This document shows positions 14,279 to 14,448 of a stretch of 14,448 nt of DNA, one piece after another. Position 1 is the stretch's first letter. The number at the start of each line of letters is the position of its first letter. The DNA comes from an uncultured Clostridium sp. (GTDB taxonomy: Bacteria > Bacillota > Clostridia > Lachnospirales > Lachnospiraceae), in the NCBI GenBank assembly GCA_900555045.1, contig USJW01000120.1, forward strand, positions 1 to 14,448, in the 5' to 3' direction. The notes below the pieces were generated by a model. That model was not told where the DNA came from, made no database searches, and saw only the letters and a program-made list of their open reading frames with translations. The position numbers were made by a program, and so were the translations under genes.

Positions 14279-14448
14279 ATGGAAAATATTGTAAAACCGG
14301 TAGCATGCAAGATTCTGGACGTGAAGCGCGAGAGTCTGCACGAGTATACATTTAAAGTTGAAACTGATATTAAGCCTCAGCACGGACAGTTTTTACAGCT
14401 TTCCATCCCGAAGGTGGGAGAGGCTCCGATCTCTGTCAGCTCCTACGG
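14279..14448 (+). CDS. asrB: Anaerobic sulfite reductase subunit B, N-terminal part (3' partial)
   Basis: FAD- and NAD(P)H-binding subunit that feeds electrons from NAD(P)H into the sulfite reductase complex. Only the first 56 codons are present; the frame runs off the right edge. The segment GQFLQLSIPKVGEAPISVS matches GQFVEVSLPRVGEAPISVS of Salmonella AsrB, in the FAD-binding barrel. AAGGGGTG precedes the ATG at 14279 by about nine bases. An overlapping ATG at 14272 is in another frame. asrC is expected directly downstream. Confidence 0.93.
   Translation, partial: MENIVKPVACKILDVKRESLHEYTFKVETDIKPQHGQFLQLSIPKVGEAPISVSSY

Noticed and set aside
13399..14310. 303-residue antisense open frame opposite asrA
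   Set aside because: It lies wholly opposite a well-supported Fe-S gene, is Ala/Leu/Val/His-rich in a way typical of GC-rich antisense frames, and shows no recognisable motif.

Overview
The window looks like chromosomal DNA of a GC-rich anaerobic member of the Bacillota, most likely a Clostridia or Lachnospiraceae-type gut bacterium. The grounds are the strong AGGAGG-type ribosome sites, AT-rich intergenic gaps between GC-rich genes, the anaerobic AsrABC sulfite reductase, and the absence of any oxygen-dependent enzyme. The species cannot be named from the sequence alone.

Left part (1-4686, + strand). The 3' end of an asrC gene (siroheme subunit of anaerobic sulfite reductase) is followed by a tightly packed siroheme operon: hemA (glutamyl-tRNA reductase), a Met8/CysG-N-like precorrin-2 dehydrogenase/ferrochelatase, hemC, and a fused cobA-hemD gene. 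Together these supply most steps from glutamyl-tRNA to siroheme, the cofactor of AsrC; hemL and hemB are not in the window. A bidirectional terminator (4691-4736) closes the block.

Middle (4759-6506, - strand, then the divergent control region). Here lie a phosphoribosyltransferase-fold protein whose PRPP motif is degenerate and a Crp/Fnr-family regulator. The regulator is divergent from the right-hand operon. The 223-base gap holds two perfect copies of the palindrome TGTTA-N6-TAACA, which I propose as the operator.

Right part (6507-14448, + strand, apparently one operon). Gene order is a DASS/SLC13-like anion transporter, an atypical thioredoxin reductase, an atypical thioredoxin, two tandem arylsulfate sulfotransferases without signal peptides, then asrA and the start of asrB (asrC is expected just beyond the edge). 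The arrangement suggests an undescribed route: uptake of an aryl sulfate, transfer of its sulfuryl group inside the cell, thioredoxin-driven release as sulfite (by analogy with the S-sulfo-cysteine chemistry of APS/PAPS reductases), then six-electron reduction of sulfite to sulfide by AsrABC. This would be ATP-independent reduction or respiration of sulfate esters. The gene identities are well supported; the pathway is inference.

The window therefore holds parts of two asr loci, one linked to cofactor synthesis and one linked to sulfuryl transfer. No tRNA, rRNA, CRISPR array, insertion sequence or attachment site was seen, and no gene-free stretch exceeds 300 bases.
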